This document shows, in pieces, positions 41,485 through 49,747 of a stretch of 64,000 nucleotides of DNA. Position 1 is the stretch's first letter, and every line of letters starts with the position of its first letter. The stretch lies in NCBI RefSeq assembly GCF_044357945.1, contig NZ_CP076563.1, positions 186,001 through 250,000 of the forward strand, given 5' to 3'. The notes beneath the pieces were generated by a model. That model searched no databases and had not been told where the DNA came from. It worked only from the letters and a program-made list of their open reading frames with translations. This DNA comes from QAND01 sp003150225. GTDB taxonomy: Bacteria; Bacillota; Clostridia; Christensenellales; QAND01. A program made the translations under genes and the position numbers.

Positions 41485-42642
41485 ATGGATAGATTGATGG
41501 AAGCAAAACCCTGGAAAAAAGTGGACTGGTGGCTGCTAGGCGCGGTGGTCGCTCTATGTGTGGTGGGCTTTATTGCCATCACCTATGCTACTGCTGATCC
41601 CTTTACCGGGGGAGAAGCCACTTTCTCCGAAAAGCTTGCCAACTTGAACTTGGATACCGTGAAAAAGCAGGTGCTATGGTTCGGAGTAGGACTTGTGGCC
41701 ATGGCCTTTATGGCACTGCTGGATTATACTGCGTTAAAGGATATATCCGTATGGATCTACGGCGTCAATGCTGTGATCCTGCTGGCGCTGTTTTCTTTGG
41801 CCACCGTGACCCGACAGACCGTGAGCTGGTATAAGTTTGGCAACATCGGGTTCCAGCCATCGGAGATCTGCAAGCTTTCTCTCATTTTATACCTGGGGAA
41901 AATCCTATGTGACAACATTCGGGGGGAACGGGGAATCCAATATTTTACCGACGCGCTAAAACCCCTGGTGGTGACCGGTATTGTGTTTGTCCTGGTGATG
42001 CTCCAGCCCGATATGGGAACCGCCGCGGTTTATGTGAGCATCTGCATCGGAATGATGTTTGTGGTGGGAGTCGGCTGGAAAATTGTGGCCACGCTGGGGG
42101 CATCCGCTCTTGCCATTGCGCCCCTTATGTGGTTTTTTGTGTTGGACGACCGCCAGCGAAACCGAATCATCACAACGCTGAATCCCAGCGCGGATATTGG
42201 TAACACCGGCTATAACGTGCATTATAGCAAGATGGCCATCGGCAGCGGCGGCGTTACCGGGAAGGGAATGTTCAGCGAGGGAGCCCTCAGCCAGTTAAAC
42301 TGGGTGCCGGAAAAGCATACCGATTTTATCTTCTCCGCCATTGGAGAGGCCTTTGGGCTCATCGGCGGATTGACGGTTATCCTTTTGTATGGATTGCTGA
42401 TTTGGCGGATTATCTATATTGGGATGAACGCCCAGAACCAATATGGAACCCTGATTTGCGCCGGCGTTGCCTCCATGTTTATGTTCCATATCTTTGAGAA
42501 TATCGGCATGACCATGGGGATTATGCCCGTTACGGGCATTCCGTTGCCCTTCATCAGCTATGGTGGCAGCAGCATGCTTACCAATATGTTGGCCGTCGGC
42601 CTTGTGATGGGGGTAAAAGCGCGAACACGAAAAATCTATTGA
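41485..42642 (+). CDS. rodA: SEDS glycosyltransferase RodA/FtsW family
   Basis: 385 residues, about ten membrane helices. Family motifs: KKQVLWFGVGLVAMAFM, GFQPSEICKLSLILYLGK, MLQPDMGTA, and the C-terminal ESxFG-like region FIFSAIGEAFGLIGG with TGIPLPFISYGGSS. It polymerises lipid II with PBP2. Position after mrdA favours RodA over FtsW. minCDE, often between mrdA and rodA in Clostridia, is absent. Confidence 0.93.
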   Translation: MDRLMEAKPWKKVDWWLLGAVVALCVVGFIAITYATADPFTGGEATFSEKLANLNLDTVKKQVLWFGVGLVAMAFMALLDYTALKDISVWIYGVNAVILLALFSLATVTRQTVSWYKFGNIGFQPSEICKLSLILYLGKILCDNIRGERGIQYFTDALKPLVVTGIVFVLVMLQPDMGTAAVYVSICIGMMFVVGVGWKIVATLGASALAIAPLMWFFVLDDRQRNRIITTLNPSADIGNTGYNVHYSKMAIGSGGVTGKGMFSEGALSQLNWVPEKHTDFIFSAIGEAFGLIGGLTVILLYGLLIWRIIYIGMNAQNQYGTLICAGVASMFMFHIFENIGMTMGIMPVTGIPLPFISYGGSSMLTNMLAVGLVMGVKARTRKIY

Positions 42643-42652
42643 TTGAACACTT

Positions 42653-42679
42653 GGGGGATGCGAAGGCATCCCCCTTTTT
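42653..42679 (+). terminator. Terminator after rodA
   Basis: GGGGGATGC / GCATCCCCC with a four-base loop followed by five T. Confidence 0.9.
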
Positions 42680-42736
42680 GTTGGGATTTTTATGGACATC
42701 CACGCATATAGATAATCGAACAACTATGGGGTTGAG

Positions 42737-43471
42737 GTGGATGCCATGGATGAGGAAAAGGGCTTTGTGTCCAGGGAGATCAACAACGACTGGCACCGGC
42801 CGGATCGGCATAAGCGCAGTGGGAGGAAACGGCGGAACTACCGCTTTTATGGCGCTTCCCGGCAGCGCTCCCATTACCGCAGAAACGAGCCTCGGAGCGG
42901 AATGGCCTGGGGAAAACGGCTTGGGATCAAGACGGGGATTTGCGCGGGTCTGGTGGCTCTCTGCTTATTTTTAAAGTTTTCTGGCTTGCCGGCAGCTGAG
43001 AAAGCCATGGGATATTTAGAGGGCGTTATCACCTATGATATGGACTTTTCCCAACCCTTTGGCGAGCTGAAATTTGTGGAGAACATCTTTCCCCAGGCGG
43101 GAGAGGTGTTTGGCGGGGAGACCAAGACCTATGCCATGCCTTTCATTGGGGAGGTTGTCCAGGGATTTGGCCAAGAGAACTCCATGGGTTTGGTCATCGC
43201 ATCGGGGATGGAAAAACAGCAGGTGACGGCTTGCGGGCCGGGTCAGGTGGCAAAGCGGGGGACCAGCAGCACCCTGGGGAATTACGTCCGTATTACCCAT
43301 CCCGATGGAATGGAAACCAGTTACTATGGCCTGGCGGAATCCCCGTTAAAGGAAGGGGATACCGTGGAAAAAGGGGCCGTGGTGGGAACGCTTCAGGAAA
43401 AGGAGCTATACCTGGAATTTACCAAGAATTCCATTCCAAAGGATCCTATGAACTACATTGCGGTGGAATAG
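42737..43471 (+). CDS. spoIVFA: SpoIVFA-like M23-fold membrane protein
   Basis: 244 residues: a basic, Arg-rich cytoplasmic N-terminus (residues 1-60), one membrane helix (GICAGLVALCLFLKF), then an M23/LytM-type domain at the C-terminus (ITHPDGMETSYYGLAESPLK and GTLQEKELYLEF). The catalytic HxH of active M23 enzymes is not present (YYGL replaces Y-HL), as in SpoIVFA. Directly upstream of spoIVFB, with no gap, which fits its role in holding SpoIVFB inactive in the forespore outer membrane. The start could also be 42746 (MDEEK); spacing to GAGG favours one of these. Confidence 0.82.
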   Translation: MDAMDEEKGFVSREINNDWHRPDRHKRSGRKRRNYRFYGASRQRSHYRRNEPRSGMAWGKRLGIKTGICAGLVALCLFLKFSGLPAAEKAMGYLEGVITYDMDFSQPFGELKFVENIFPQAGEVFGGETKTYAMPFIGEVVQGFGQENSMGLVIASGMEKQQVTACGPGQVAKRGTSSTLGNYVRITHPDGMETSYYGLAESPLKEGDTVEKGAVVGTLQEKELYLEFTKNSIPKDPMNYIAVE

Positions 43472-44350
43472 ATGAAGCTGTTTGCCTTCCGTGGGATCCG
43501 CGTTTTGGTGGATCCCATTTTAATTGTATTGTTGGCAGTGGCCGCCCTTCTTGGAGTGGGAAGGGATATGGTGCTGATGTTTGCTTTTGTCTTTGGGCAT
43601 GAGCTTTGCCATACCCTAATGGCCATAGCGCTTGGGGTGGAGATCGATGAGATTGAGCTGCTGCCCTTCGGCGGGGTAGCCCGGGCCAGGGGCATGGATC
43701 GGGTGGTGGGATGGCGGGAGGTTCTCATTGCTCTGGTAGGGCCGCTTTTTAACTTCTTATGCGCCTGGTGCTGTCTTATGGCAGCGAAGCTATGGCCGCA
43801 ATTTGCACCCTCTCTTTTGACTCCGGTGTATCTTAATCTAACTATGGGCTGTTTTAACCTGCTGCCCGCTTTCCCGCTGGACGGCGGTCGGATCCTGCGC
43901 AGTCTGCTCAGCAGCTTTCTGGGCAGGGAACGGGCAACCGATGTTTGCGCCGTGATTGGAGTTGCCCTAGGGGCGGGGTTGAGCTGTTTTGGAATCTGGG
44001 GAGTGCTGTCTGTGGGCCGGGTAAATCCGCTTCTGATCTCCATTGGGGTATTTATCATCCTGAACGCCCTTCGGGAAAAACGACGCTGGGCCCTGGGCGC
44101 GGTGACCAACCTGGAGGAGAAACGGCAGATTATCCGGCGGGGCGCCATGGAGGAGAGCTGGATTACAGCGGGAAAGGAGGTCAGCCTATGGGAAATCGCA
44201 CGGCGGTTTCATAAAAACCGGTACACCGTAGTCCGGGTGGTGGATGAAAGAATGCGGCCCTTAGGTACGGTGTATGAGGATCGCATCTTGGACTGTATCC
44301 TTCGCGGAGAGCGGGAAAAGACCCTGGGAGAGCTGGTGCGCAGCGGTTGA
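43472..44350 (+). CDS. spoIVFB: Intramembrane site-2 metalloprotease SpoIVFB
   Basis: 292 residues. Zinc site HELCH at His43-Glu44-His47 and NLLPAFPLDGGR with Asp137: the same residue numbers that I know for Bacillus subtilis SpoIVFB. After the membrane core, a C-terminal CBS-like domain (about 205-290: RFHKNRYTVVRVVDERMRPL) is typical and senses ATP. It processes pro-sigma-K during sporulation, so the organism is, or was recently, spore-forming. Adjacent to spoIVFA. Confidence 0.92.
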   Translation: MKLFAFRGIRVLVDPILIVLLAVAALLGVGRDMVLMFAFVFGHELCHTLMAIALGVEIDEIELLPFGGVARARGMDRVVGWREVLIALVGPLFNFLCAWCCLMAAKLWPQFAPSLLTPVYLNLTMGCFNLLPAFPLDGGRILRSLLSSFLGRERATDVCAVIGVALGAGLSCFGIWGVLSVGRVNPLLISIGVFIILNALREKRRWALGAVTNLEEKRQIIRRGAMEESWITAGKEVSLWEIARRFHKNRYTVVRVVDERMRPLGTVYEDRILDCILRGEREKTLGELVRSG

Positions 44351-44352
44351 AA

Positions 44353-44397
44353 TTTCTTCTGGTTTAGGGTACTATTGTCCAGATAAACTAGAAGAAA
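44353..44397. repeat. Inverted repeat between spoIVFB and the radical SAM gene
   Basis: TTTCTTCTGGTTTA and TAAACTAGAAGAAA are complementary with one mismatch around a 17-base loop. No T run follows, so it is not a standard terminator. Confidence 0.5.
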
Positions 44398-44418
44398 CTT
44401 GAAAGAGGTAAAGCGTTT

Positions 44419-46245
44419 TTGACGAGAGATCTTTCCTGGCTGGCCCGAGTGGAAAAGCCCTCCCGGTACACCGGCGGCGAACTGAATATGATCCGAAAGG
44501 ACCCTTCCAACAGGGTCCGTTTTGCGTTGTCCTTTCCCGATACCTACGAGATTGGCATGTCCCATATGGGGTCTCGAATCCTCTATCACATTTTGAACGA
44601 TCGGGAGGATTGCTACTGCGAACGGTGCTATACTCCATGGCCCGACGCCATGGCAGAGCTGAAACATGCGGGGCAAAAGCTGTTTTCCCTGGAAACCTAT
44701 ACCGATTTGGATCAATTCGATATCGTGGGATTTTCCCTTCTATATGAATTGACCTACTCCAACGTCCTTGCGATGCTGAAGCTGGCGGGTATCCCCCTTT
44801 GTGGGAAAGACCGCGGGGAGGACATGCCCCTTATTGCTGCGGGAGGCCCCTGCGCCGTGAATCCGGAGCCCATGGCGGATTTTATCGATGTGTTCATGAT
44901 CGGGGATGGGGAGGAGACTATCGGCATTTTGGTGGATGAATACAAACGAGCCAAGGCGGAAGGGGTGGATCGGAAGGAGCTGCTCCGTCGGCTCAGCCGG
45001 CTGGAGGGATTCTATGTGCCCTCCCTCTATGCGGTCTCCTATCTGCCCGACGGCCGGGTGGAGCGGGTCGCTCCCATGGATGGGGCGCCAGAGCGAGTGA
45101 AGAAGGCTATTGTCCGGAATTTGGATAAGGCGCCTTTTCCCACCTGTCCTCTAGTGCCCTATACCTCCATCATTCATGACCGGGCGGGGATTGAGCTGTT
45201 CCGGGGCTGCACCCGGGGCTGTCGCTTCTGCCAGGCGGGGTACCTTTACCGACCCATGCGTCTTCGGAAAAAGGAGACCCTATTGGAGCAGGCCAGGGAG
45301 ACCATCCGCACCACCGGTTACGAGGAGGTTTCTTTGACCTCTCTTTCCTCGGGAGACTATCCTCAGCTCACGGAGCTGATCCATGAGCTGGATCGTGAGC
45401 TGCGCCCTCAAAGGGTAAGCCTTTCTTTGCCGTCTCTTAGGATCGACAGCTTTTTGAAGGATTACGCAGAGGGTACCGCCAGCGTACGGAAGAGTTCTCT
45501 TACCTTTGCTCCTGAGGCGGGGACCCAGCGGCTTCGGGATGTGATCAATAAGGGGGTTGACGAGGAAGACCTTATGAGCAGCGTCCGGGACGCCTTTTCC
45601 GAGGGGTACAGTAGCATCAAGCTGTATTTTATGCTGGGATTGCCCACCGAGACCGATGAGGATCTCCTGGGAATTGGGGAGCTGGCAAAGAAGGTGGTGG
45701 CGGAGTTCTACCGCCAGCCCAAGGAAAATCGGCCGAAACCCGTTTCCGTAACGGTATCCGCGTCCACCTTTGTTCCCAAGCCCTTTACTCCTTTTGGCTG
45801 GGCTCCCCAGATCCCCTTGGAGGAGATCGTGCGGCGGCAGAAACTGCTGCGTGACAGCTTGGCGGGGGAAAAGCGCATCCGGGTACAGACCCATGATCCC
45901 TATACCAGCGTGCTGGAGGCGGTGTTCTCCCGGGGGGACCGCCGTCTGGGGAAGGCCATTGCGCTGGCTTGTGAGCGGGGAGCTATGTTGGATGGATGGC
46001 GGGAATGGATGGACTATGATCGCTGGGTCCAGGCTATCCGGGACGCCGGCCTGGAGGTGGATTTCTATGCCCACCGCCAGCGGGAGCTGGCTGAGACGTT
46101 GCCCTACGACCATATTGACATCGGTGTGACCAAGGGGTACTTGGTTCGGGAACTCCATCGAGCGGAGGCAGCGGAAACCACCCCCTATTGCCAGGGGAAT
46201 TGTCAGGGTTGCGGGCTAATGAAGGAATGTGGGGTGACGGCGTGA
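44419..46245 (+). CDS. TIGR03960-family B12-binding-fold radical SAM protein
   Basis: 608 residues. An N-terminal cobalamin-binding-like fold (about 60-200) precedes the radical SAM core with FRGCTRGCRFCQAG (CxxxCxxC) near residue 262. A Cys-rich tail (CQGNCQGCGLMKEC) could hold another cluster. The family (YgiQ-like) nearly always sits beside TIGR03936, as here, and next to rng/rplU in Clostridia, which suggests an RNA or ribosome-related modification, though no reaction is established. Start TTG at 44419. Confidence 0.88.
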   Translation: MTRDLSWLARVEKPSRYTGGELNMIRKDPSNRVRFALSFPDTYEIGMSHMGSRILYHILNDREDCYCERCYTPWPDAMAELKHAGQKLFSLETYTDLDQFDIVGFSLLYELTYSNVLAMLKLAGIPLCGKDRGEDMPLIAAGGPCAVNPEPMADFIDVFMIGDGEETIGILVDEYKRAKAEGVDRKELLRRLSRLEGFYVPSLYAVSYLPDGRVERVAPMDGAPERVKKAIVRNLDKAPFPTCPLVPYTSIIHDRAGIELFRGCTRGCRFCQAGYLYRPMRLRKKETLLEQARETIRTTGYEEVSLTSLSSGDYPQLTELIHELDRELRPQRVSLSLPSLRIDSFLKDYAEGTASVRKSSLTFAPEAGTQRLRDVINKGVDEEDLMSSVRDAFSEGYSSIKLYFMLGLPTETDEDLLGIGELAKKVVAEFYRQPKENRPKPVSVTVSASTFVPKPFTPFGWAPQIPLEEIVRRQKLLRDSLAGEKRIRVQTHDPYTSVLEAVFSRGDRRLGKAIALACERGAMLDGWREWMDYDRWVQAIRDAGLEVDFYAHRQRELAETLPYDHIDIGVTKGYLVRELHRAEAAETTPYCQGNCQGCGLMKECGVTA

Positions 46246-46904
46246 GGATTCTGGTACAGTTTGAAAAGACCGGCCCCGCCCGGTATATTTCCCATTTGGA
46301 CCTGCTGCGCTGTGTTCAGCGAACCTTAAAGCTCATGGACGCTCCCATGGCCTATACCGCGGGATTCAACCCCCATCCCAAGCTTTCCTTTGCCCAGGCT
46401 CTGCCCATGTATATGGAGAGCATAGGGGAATACTTTGTGTTGGAATTGACCCAGCCGGTGGATTTTTCCTCCTTTGTTGAGGATTTTAACCGGCGAGGCT
46501 ATGCGGGGATCAAGGCGGTGGCAGCCCGGGAAATGCCTCGGGAGGAGGGGAACCCCATGGCCATGGTGCGGGCGGCCCGGTATCTTTATCCTATGGCGGG
46601 GGATTCTGGGAAAATCCGACAGGCAGTTGCTGGCATTTTAGGGGAAAAAGAGGTATTATTTGATAAGAAGGGTAAGGGCGGCATCCGCCAAGTGAATCTG
46701 CGGGAGCGGATCTTTGAGCTTGCGTACCGGGACGGGGTTTTGCATTTGCTGTTGGGGTGCGGAGAACAGAATCTGGTTCCGGCGGAAGTGATCAACCGGC
46801 TGTATGAGCGGATGGGGGAGGAGACCCGCATCGAGAACCGGGATGTCCTACGGACCCAGCTCTACTATTATGATGAAGAAAAGGGGCTTGTACCCTTTCT
46901 ATAA
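46242..46904 (+). CDS. TIGR03936/DUF2344 family protein
   Basis: 220 residues. It opens VRILVQFEKTGPARYISHLD and continues AGFNPHPKLSFAQALP, the DUF2344 signature. In some bacteria this domain is fused to the C-terminus of the TIGR03960 radical SAM protein, so the two act together. GTG at 46242 overlaps the upstream stop (GTGA). Confidence 0.88.
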   Translation: MRILVQFEKTGPARYISHLDLLRCVQRTLKLMDAPMAYTAGFNPHPKLSFAQALPMYMESIGEYFVLELTQPVDFSSFVEDFNRRGYAGIKAVAAREMPREEGNPMAMVRAARYLYPMAGDSGKIRQAVAGILGEKEVLFDKKGKGGIRQVNLRERIFELAYRDGVLHLLLGCGEQNLVPAEVINRLYERMGEETRIENRDVLRTQLYYYDEEKGLVPFL

Positions 46905-46935
46905 ATTTATTCTATAAACTGGTGGATCAAATCGA

Positions 46936-48465
46936 ATGAGAAGCAATATTTATTTGGACGCGAATCCCTATGAGGTGCGGGTTGCGGTGGTGGAGGATGG
47001 CAACCTGGCTGAACTCTATGTGGAACGCAAGGGCAGCGAACGCATCGTGGGGAATATTTACAAAGGCGTGGTAAAGAATGTCCTGCCCGGTATGCAGGCC
47101 GCCTTTGTGGATGTTGGCATCGAACGAAACGCCTTTCTTTATGCCGGGGACATCAGCGTGGACGCCGTGGACGAGGAGTTGCCCGAGGAGGATGAGAGGG
47201 CCAAGTGCATCCCCGACATCCGGAAGCTGGTTCGGGTGGGGCAGTCCATCATGGTACAGGTGTTAAAGGAGCCCTTTGGCACCAAAGGGGCCAGGGTTAC
47301 CACCAATATCACCCTGCCGGGATACAAAGTGGTGCTGCTGCCCAAGGCCAATTATGTGGGCATCTCCCGGAAGATCGAGGACGAGGAGGAACGGACCCGG
47401 CTTAAGGCCATCCTGGAGGAGATCAAACCCAGCCACCGAGGGGTCATCGCCCGGACCAGCGCCCTGGGGGCTGACCGGGAGGAGCTGGCCCAGCAGATTC
47501 AGGCTCAGATGGATACCTACCAGGAGATTCACGCAATCTATGATTGCTGCAAGGCGCCGAAGCTGATCCATAGTGAGGAGAACATCTACTACCGTACCGT
47601 TCGGGATGCCTTCAACCAGGACATCAGCGGGTTTTATATCAGCGATCCTCAGGCATATGAGTACGTCCGGTCTTTGGTAGAAGCGGTAAACCCCGACCTG
47701 CTGGACCGGGTGAGCTTTTTTGATAAGCATTATGATATGTTTGAGTACCATGGGCTGGAGAGTAAGATTGATAAGGCGCTTGCTCGGAAGGTATGGCTGA
47801 AAAGCGGTGGGTATTTGATCTTTGATTCCGCCGAAGCCCTTACCGTTATCGATGTGAACACCGGAAAATTTGTGGGGACCAATTCCCTGCAGGATACCAT
47901 CCTGAAGACCAATATAGAGGCGGCGGAGGAGATCGCCCGCCAGATTCGGCTTCGGGATATCTCTGGCATCATCGTGGTGGATTTCATCGATATGGAGGAG
48001 CCCTGTAACCGTCAGAAGATCCTGGATGTACTCCGGGAAGCCGTCAAGCGGGATCGGACTCGCACCATTATATTGGGCATTACGGATTTGGGCATCGTGG
48101 AGCTGACCCGAAAGAAAACCAAACAGTCCTTGGGATCGGTGTTCTATGCGCCCTGCCCTTATTGCGAGGGGGAGGGGATCATTCTGTCCTCTGAGTCCAT
48201 GGCCATGAAAGCCCGAAAAGAGGTGCTGCACCGGTTTTATCGGGATGGGTATGACAACGTGGTGATCATGGCCCATCCGGCGGTCTGCATGGAGATCAAC
48301 GCTAAAATGCGGCCCGGCGCCCAGCTGATTCCCAGCCCGCCGGGAAAGCGGGTGTTTTTGCTCTCCAACACCAATATGCACATCGAGCATATGGAGGTGG
48401 AAGGGGTAGAAAATCCCCAGGAGGCCTTGGAAATGGGAGCCGTCCCCCTGGAATGCCGGGGTTAA
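46936..48465 (+). CDS. rng: Ribonuclease G/E family
   Basis: 509 residues. S1-like RNA-binding domain near 35-125 (GNIYKGVVKNVLPGMQAAFV, with an insertion), then the DNase I-like catalytic domain with VIDVNTGKF and IIVVDFIDM (Mg2+-binding aspartates), and the zinc-link CPYCEGEG. The scaffold tail of RNase E is absent, so this is the short RNase G form. It precedes rplU as in many Clostridia. Confidence 0.93.
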   Translation: MRSNIYLDANPYEVRVAVVEDGNLAELYVERKGSERIVGNIYKGVVKNVLPGMQAAFVDVGIERNAFLYAGDISVDAVDEELPEEDERAKCIPDIRKLVRVGQSIMVQVLKEPFGTKGARVTTNITLPGYKVVLLPKANYVGISRKIEDEEERTRLKAILEEIKPSHRGVIARTSALGADREELAQQIQAQMDTYQEIHAIYDCCKAPKLIHSEENIYYRTVRDAFNQDISGFYISDPQAYEYVRSLVEAVNPDLLDRVSFFDKHYDMFEYHGLESKIDKALARKVWLKSGGYLIFDSAEALTVIDVNTGKFVGTNSLQDTILKTNIEAAEEIARQIRLRDISGIIVVDFIDMEEPCNRQKILDVLREAVKRDRTRTIILGITDLGIVELTRKKTKQSLGSVFYAPCPYCEGEGIILSSESMAMKARKEVLHRFYRDGYDNVVIMAHPAVCMEINAKMRPGAQLIPSPPGKRVFLLSNTNMHIEHMEVEGVENPQEALEMGAVPLECRG

Positions 48466-48477
48466 GGCATTGCTTCA

Positions 48478-48506
48478 TTGACAAGCCCCTTCCGCTATGT
48501 TATCAT
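48478..48506 (+). promoter_or_regulatory. Promoter of the rplU-rpmA transcript
   Basis: TTGACA and TATCAT are 17 bases apart, immediately downstream of rng, leaving an 85-base leader before rplU. Confidence 0.8.
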
Positions 48507-48511
48507 CTATT

Positions 48512-48598
48512 GATGTTACCGCTCATAACGGGCTATAAGCGCAGAGATGCCGCCCGGGTTGGCGAGTCCCAATTATAATACGGGGAGGTGCAACAATC
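48512..48598 (+). ncRNA. Probable L21 leader (ribosomal-protein autoregulatory leader)
   Basis: The 85-base leader between the promoter and rplU is GC-rich and can fold (ACCGCTCATAACGGG, then GCGCAGAGATGCCGC). In Firmicutes rplU is preceded by the L21 leader element. I assign it by position and foldability; the exact consensus was not checked. Confidence 0.45.
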
Positions 48599-48904
48599 AT
48601 GTATGCCATCATCAAAACCGGCGGCAAGCAGTACAAGGTGCAGGAAGGCGATACCATTTTTGTGGAGAAGCTGAATGTAGAAAACGGTGCCGAAGTGGAG
48701 TTTGACGCGTTGCTGGTCGGCGACGGGGAGTCCGTAAAGGTGGGCGCTCCTATCGTGGACGGCGTAAAGGTGAAGGCCAAGGTGGATTCCGTGGTCAAGG
48801 GCAAGAAGATCATCGTCTATAAGTTCAAGCCCAAGAAGAACTACCGGAAGAAGACCGGCCACAGGCAGCCCTATTCCAAGGTTGAGATCGTTTCCATTGG
48901 ATAA
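48599..48904 (+). CDS. rplU: 50S ribosomal protein L21
   Basis: 101 residues, starting MYAIIKTGGKQYKVQEGDTI with FKPKKNYRKKTGHRQPYSKV near the end: an unambiguous L21. GGGGAGGTG precedes the ATG. rpmA follows after 35 bases, without the prp gene that usually lies between them in Firmicutes. Confidence 0.97.
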   Translation: MYAIIKTGGKQYKVQEGDTIFVEKLNVENGAEVEFDALLVGDGESVKVGAPIVDGVKVKAKVDSVVKGKKIIVYKFKPKKNYRKKTGHRQPYSKVEIVSIG

Positions 48905-48939
48905 GGCCAAGCGATTTTAGTAAAGAGAGGTGTTTGACT

Positions 48940-49203
48940 TTGGCACATAAAAAAGGTGTAGGTAGCTCTCGGAACGGCCGCGACAGCAACAGCAAGCGGC
49001 TGGGCGTAAAGCGGGGCGACGGCCAGTTTGTACTGGCGGGTAATATCCTGGTTCGGCAGCGGGGCACCAAGATCCATCCTGGCAACAACGTGGGCCGCGG
49101 CAGCGACGATACCCTCTTTGCCCTGGTGGACGGCAAGGTGAAGTTCGAGCGCAAGGGCAGGGATAAGAAATTGGTTTCCGTATATGAGGAGATCGCTCAG
49201 TAA
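48940..49203 (+). CDS. rpmA: 50S ribosomal protein L27, without N-terminal extension
   Basis: 87 residues starting MAHKKGVGSSRNGRDS, the mature form found in E. coli. Most Firmicutes add about nine residues (LxLDLQFFA) that the protease Prp must remove; here these are missing and prp is missing too. I chose TTG at 48940, nine bases after AGAGAGG; TTG at 48934 would be only three bases away. L27's N-terminus reaches the peptidyl transferase centre. Confidence 0.95.
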   Translation: MAHKKGVGSSRNGRDSNSKRLGVKRGDGQFVLAGNILVRQRGTKIHPGNNVGRGSDDTLFALVDGKVKFERKGRDKKLVSVYEEIAQ

Positions 49204-49213
49204 ATGAATGGAG

Positions 49214-49239
49214 GACCGCAGCAATGCTGCGGTCTTTTT
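49214..49239 (+). terminator. Terminator of the rplU-rpmA operon
   Basis: GACCGCAGC / GCTGCGGTC with a three-base loop followed by five T. Confidence 0.9.
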
Positions 49240-49271
49240 GTTTTTTCAAAGCAGGAAAGGAGGCGAAAGCC

Positions 49272-49652
49272 TTGGAGTTTGCGGAGCTGCTTTATATGGC
49301 TCAGGAGGTATTGAACCCAAGAAACCTTTCAGAAAGCGCCGCGGCGGGATCGGTGGCAGCGGCTCTTTTTGCGGGGGATGGGAAGGTTTACCGAGGCGTA
49401 TGCATCGACATGCCCTGTGGTATGGGATTCTGTGCCGAACATAGCGCGGCAGCAGCCATGGTCACTGCGGGGGAGAGCAGGGTGATTCAGATGGTAGCGG
49501 TTGGAGAGGATGGACGTGTGGTGCCTCCCTGTGGCCGGTGCCGGGAATTCATCCGACAGCTGCATCGGGAGAACGGCGAATGCCTGGTGCTGATAGGCGA
49601 AGGAGAGGTAAAATCCCTTTCCGAGCTGCTACCCTTTGGCTGGGAAGGGTGA
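49272..49652 (+). CDS. Cytidine deaminase-like protein
   Basis: 126 residues with the zinc motifs of the cytidine/blasticidin-S deaminase fold: GFCAEHSAA (CAE) and VPPCGRCREFIRQL (PCxxC). TTG at 49272 is the start, eight bases after AAAGGAGG; an ATG at 49224 lies within the terminator hairpin. It could deaminate cytidine or a related base; blasticidin-type deaminases have the same pattern. Confidence 0.8.
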   Translation: MEFAELLYMAQEVLNPRNLSESAAAGSVAAALFAGDGKVYRGVCIDMPCGMGFCAEHSAAAAMVTAGESRVIQMVAVGEDGRVVPPCGRCREFIRQLHRENGECLVLIGEGEVKSLSELLPFGWEG

Positions 49653-49714
49653 GTTGCGCTTTTAATTCGCCTAGAAACCTTTTTGGACAAATGGACGTTG
49701 CTTTTTTTGTGTAG

Positions 49715-49720
49715 TATAAT
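49715..49720 (+). promoter_or_regulatory. TATAAT -10 box upstream of the OGG-type gene
   Basis: GTAGTATAAT 28 bases before the start codon. A weak -35 (TGGACG) is 17 bases upstream. Confidence 0.45.
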
Positions 49721-49747
49721 AAAACAAACTGAAAGGGTGATGGCGCC

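Noticed and set aside
40202..41506. 434-codon minus-strand frame opposite mrdA
   Set aside because: A shadow of the PBP2 gene; the plus-strand catalytic motifs are decisive.
47263..48390. 375-codon minus-strand frame opposite rng
   Set aside because: A shadow of RNase G, no ribosome-binding site or family match.
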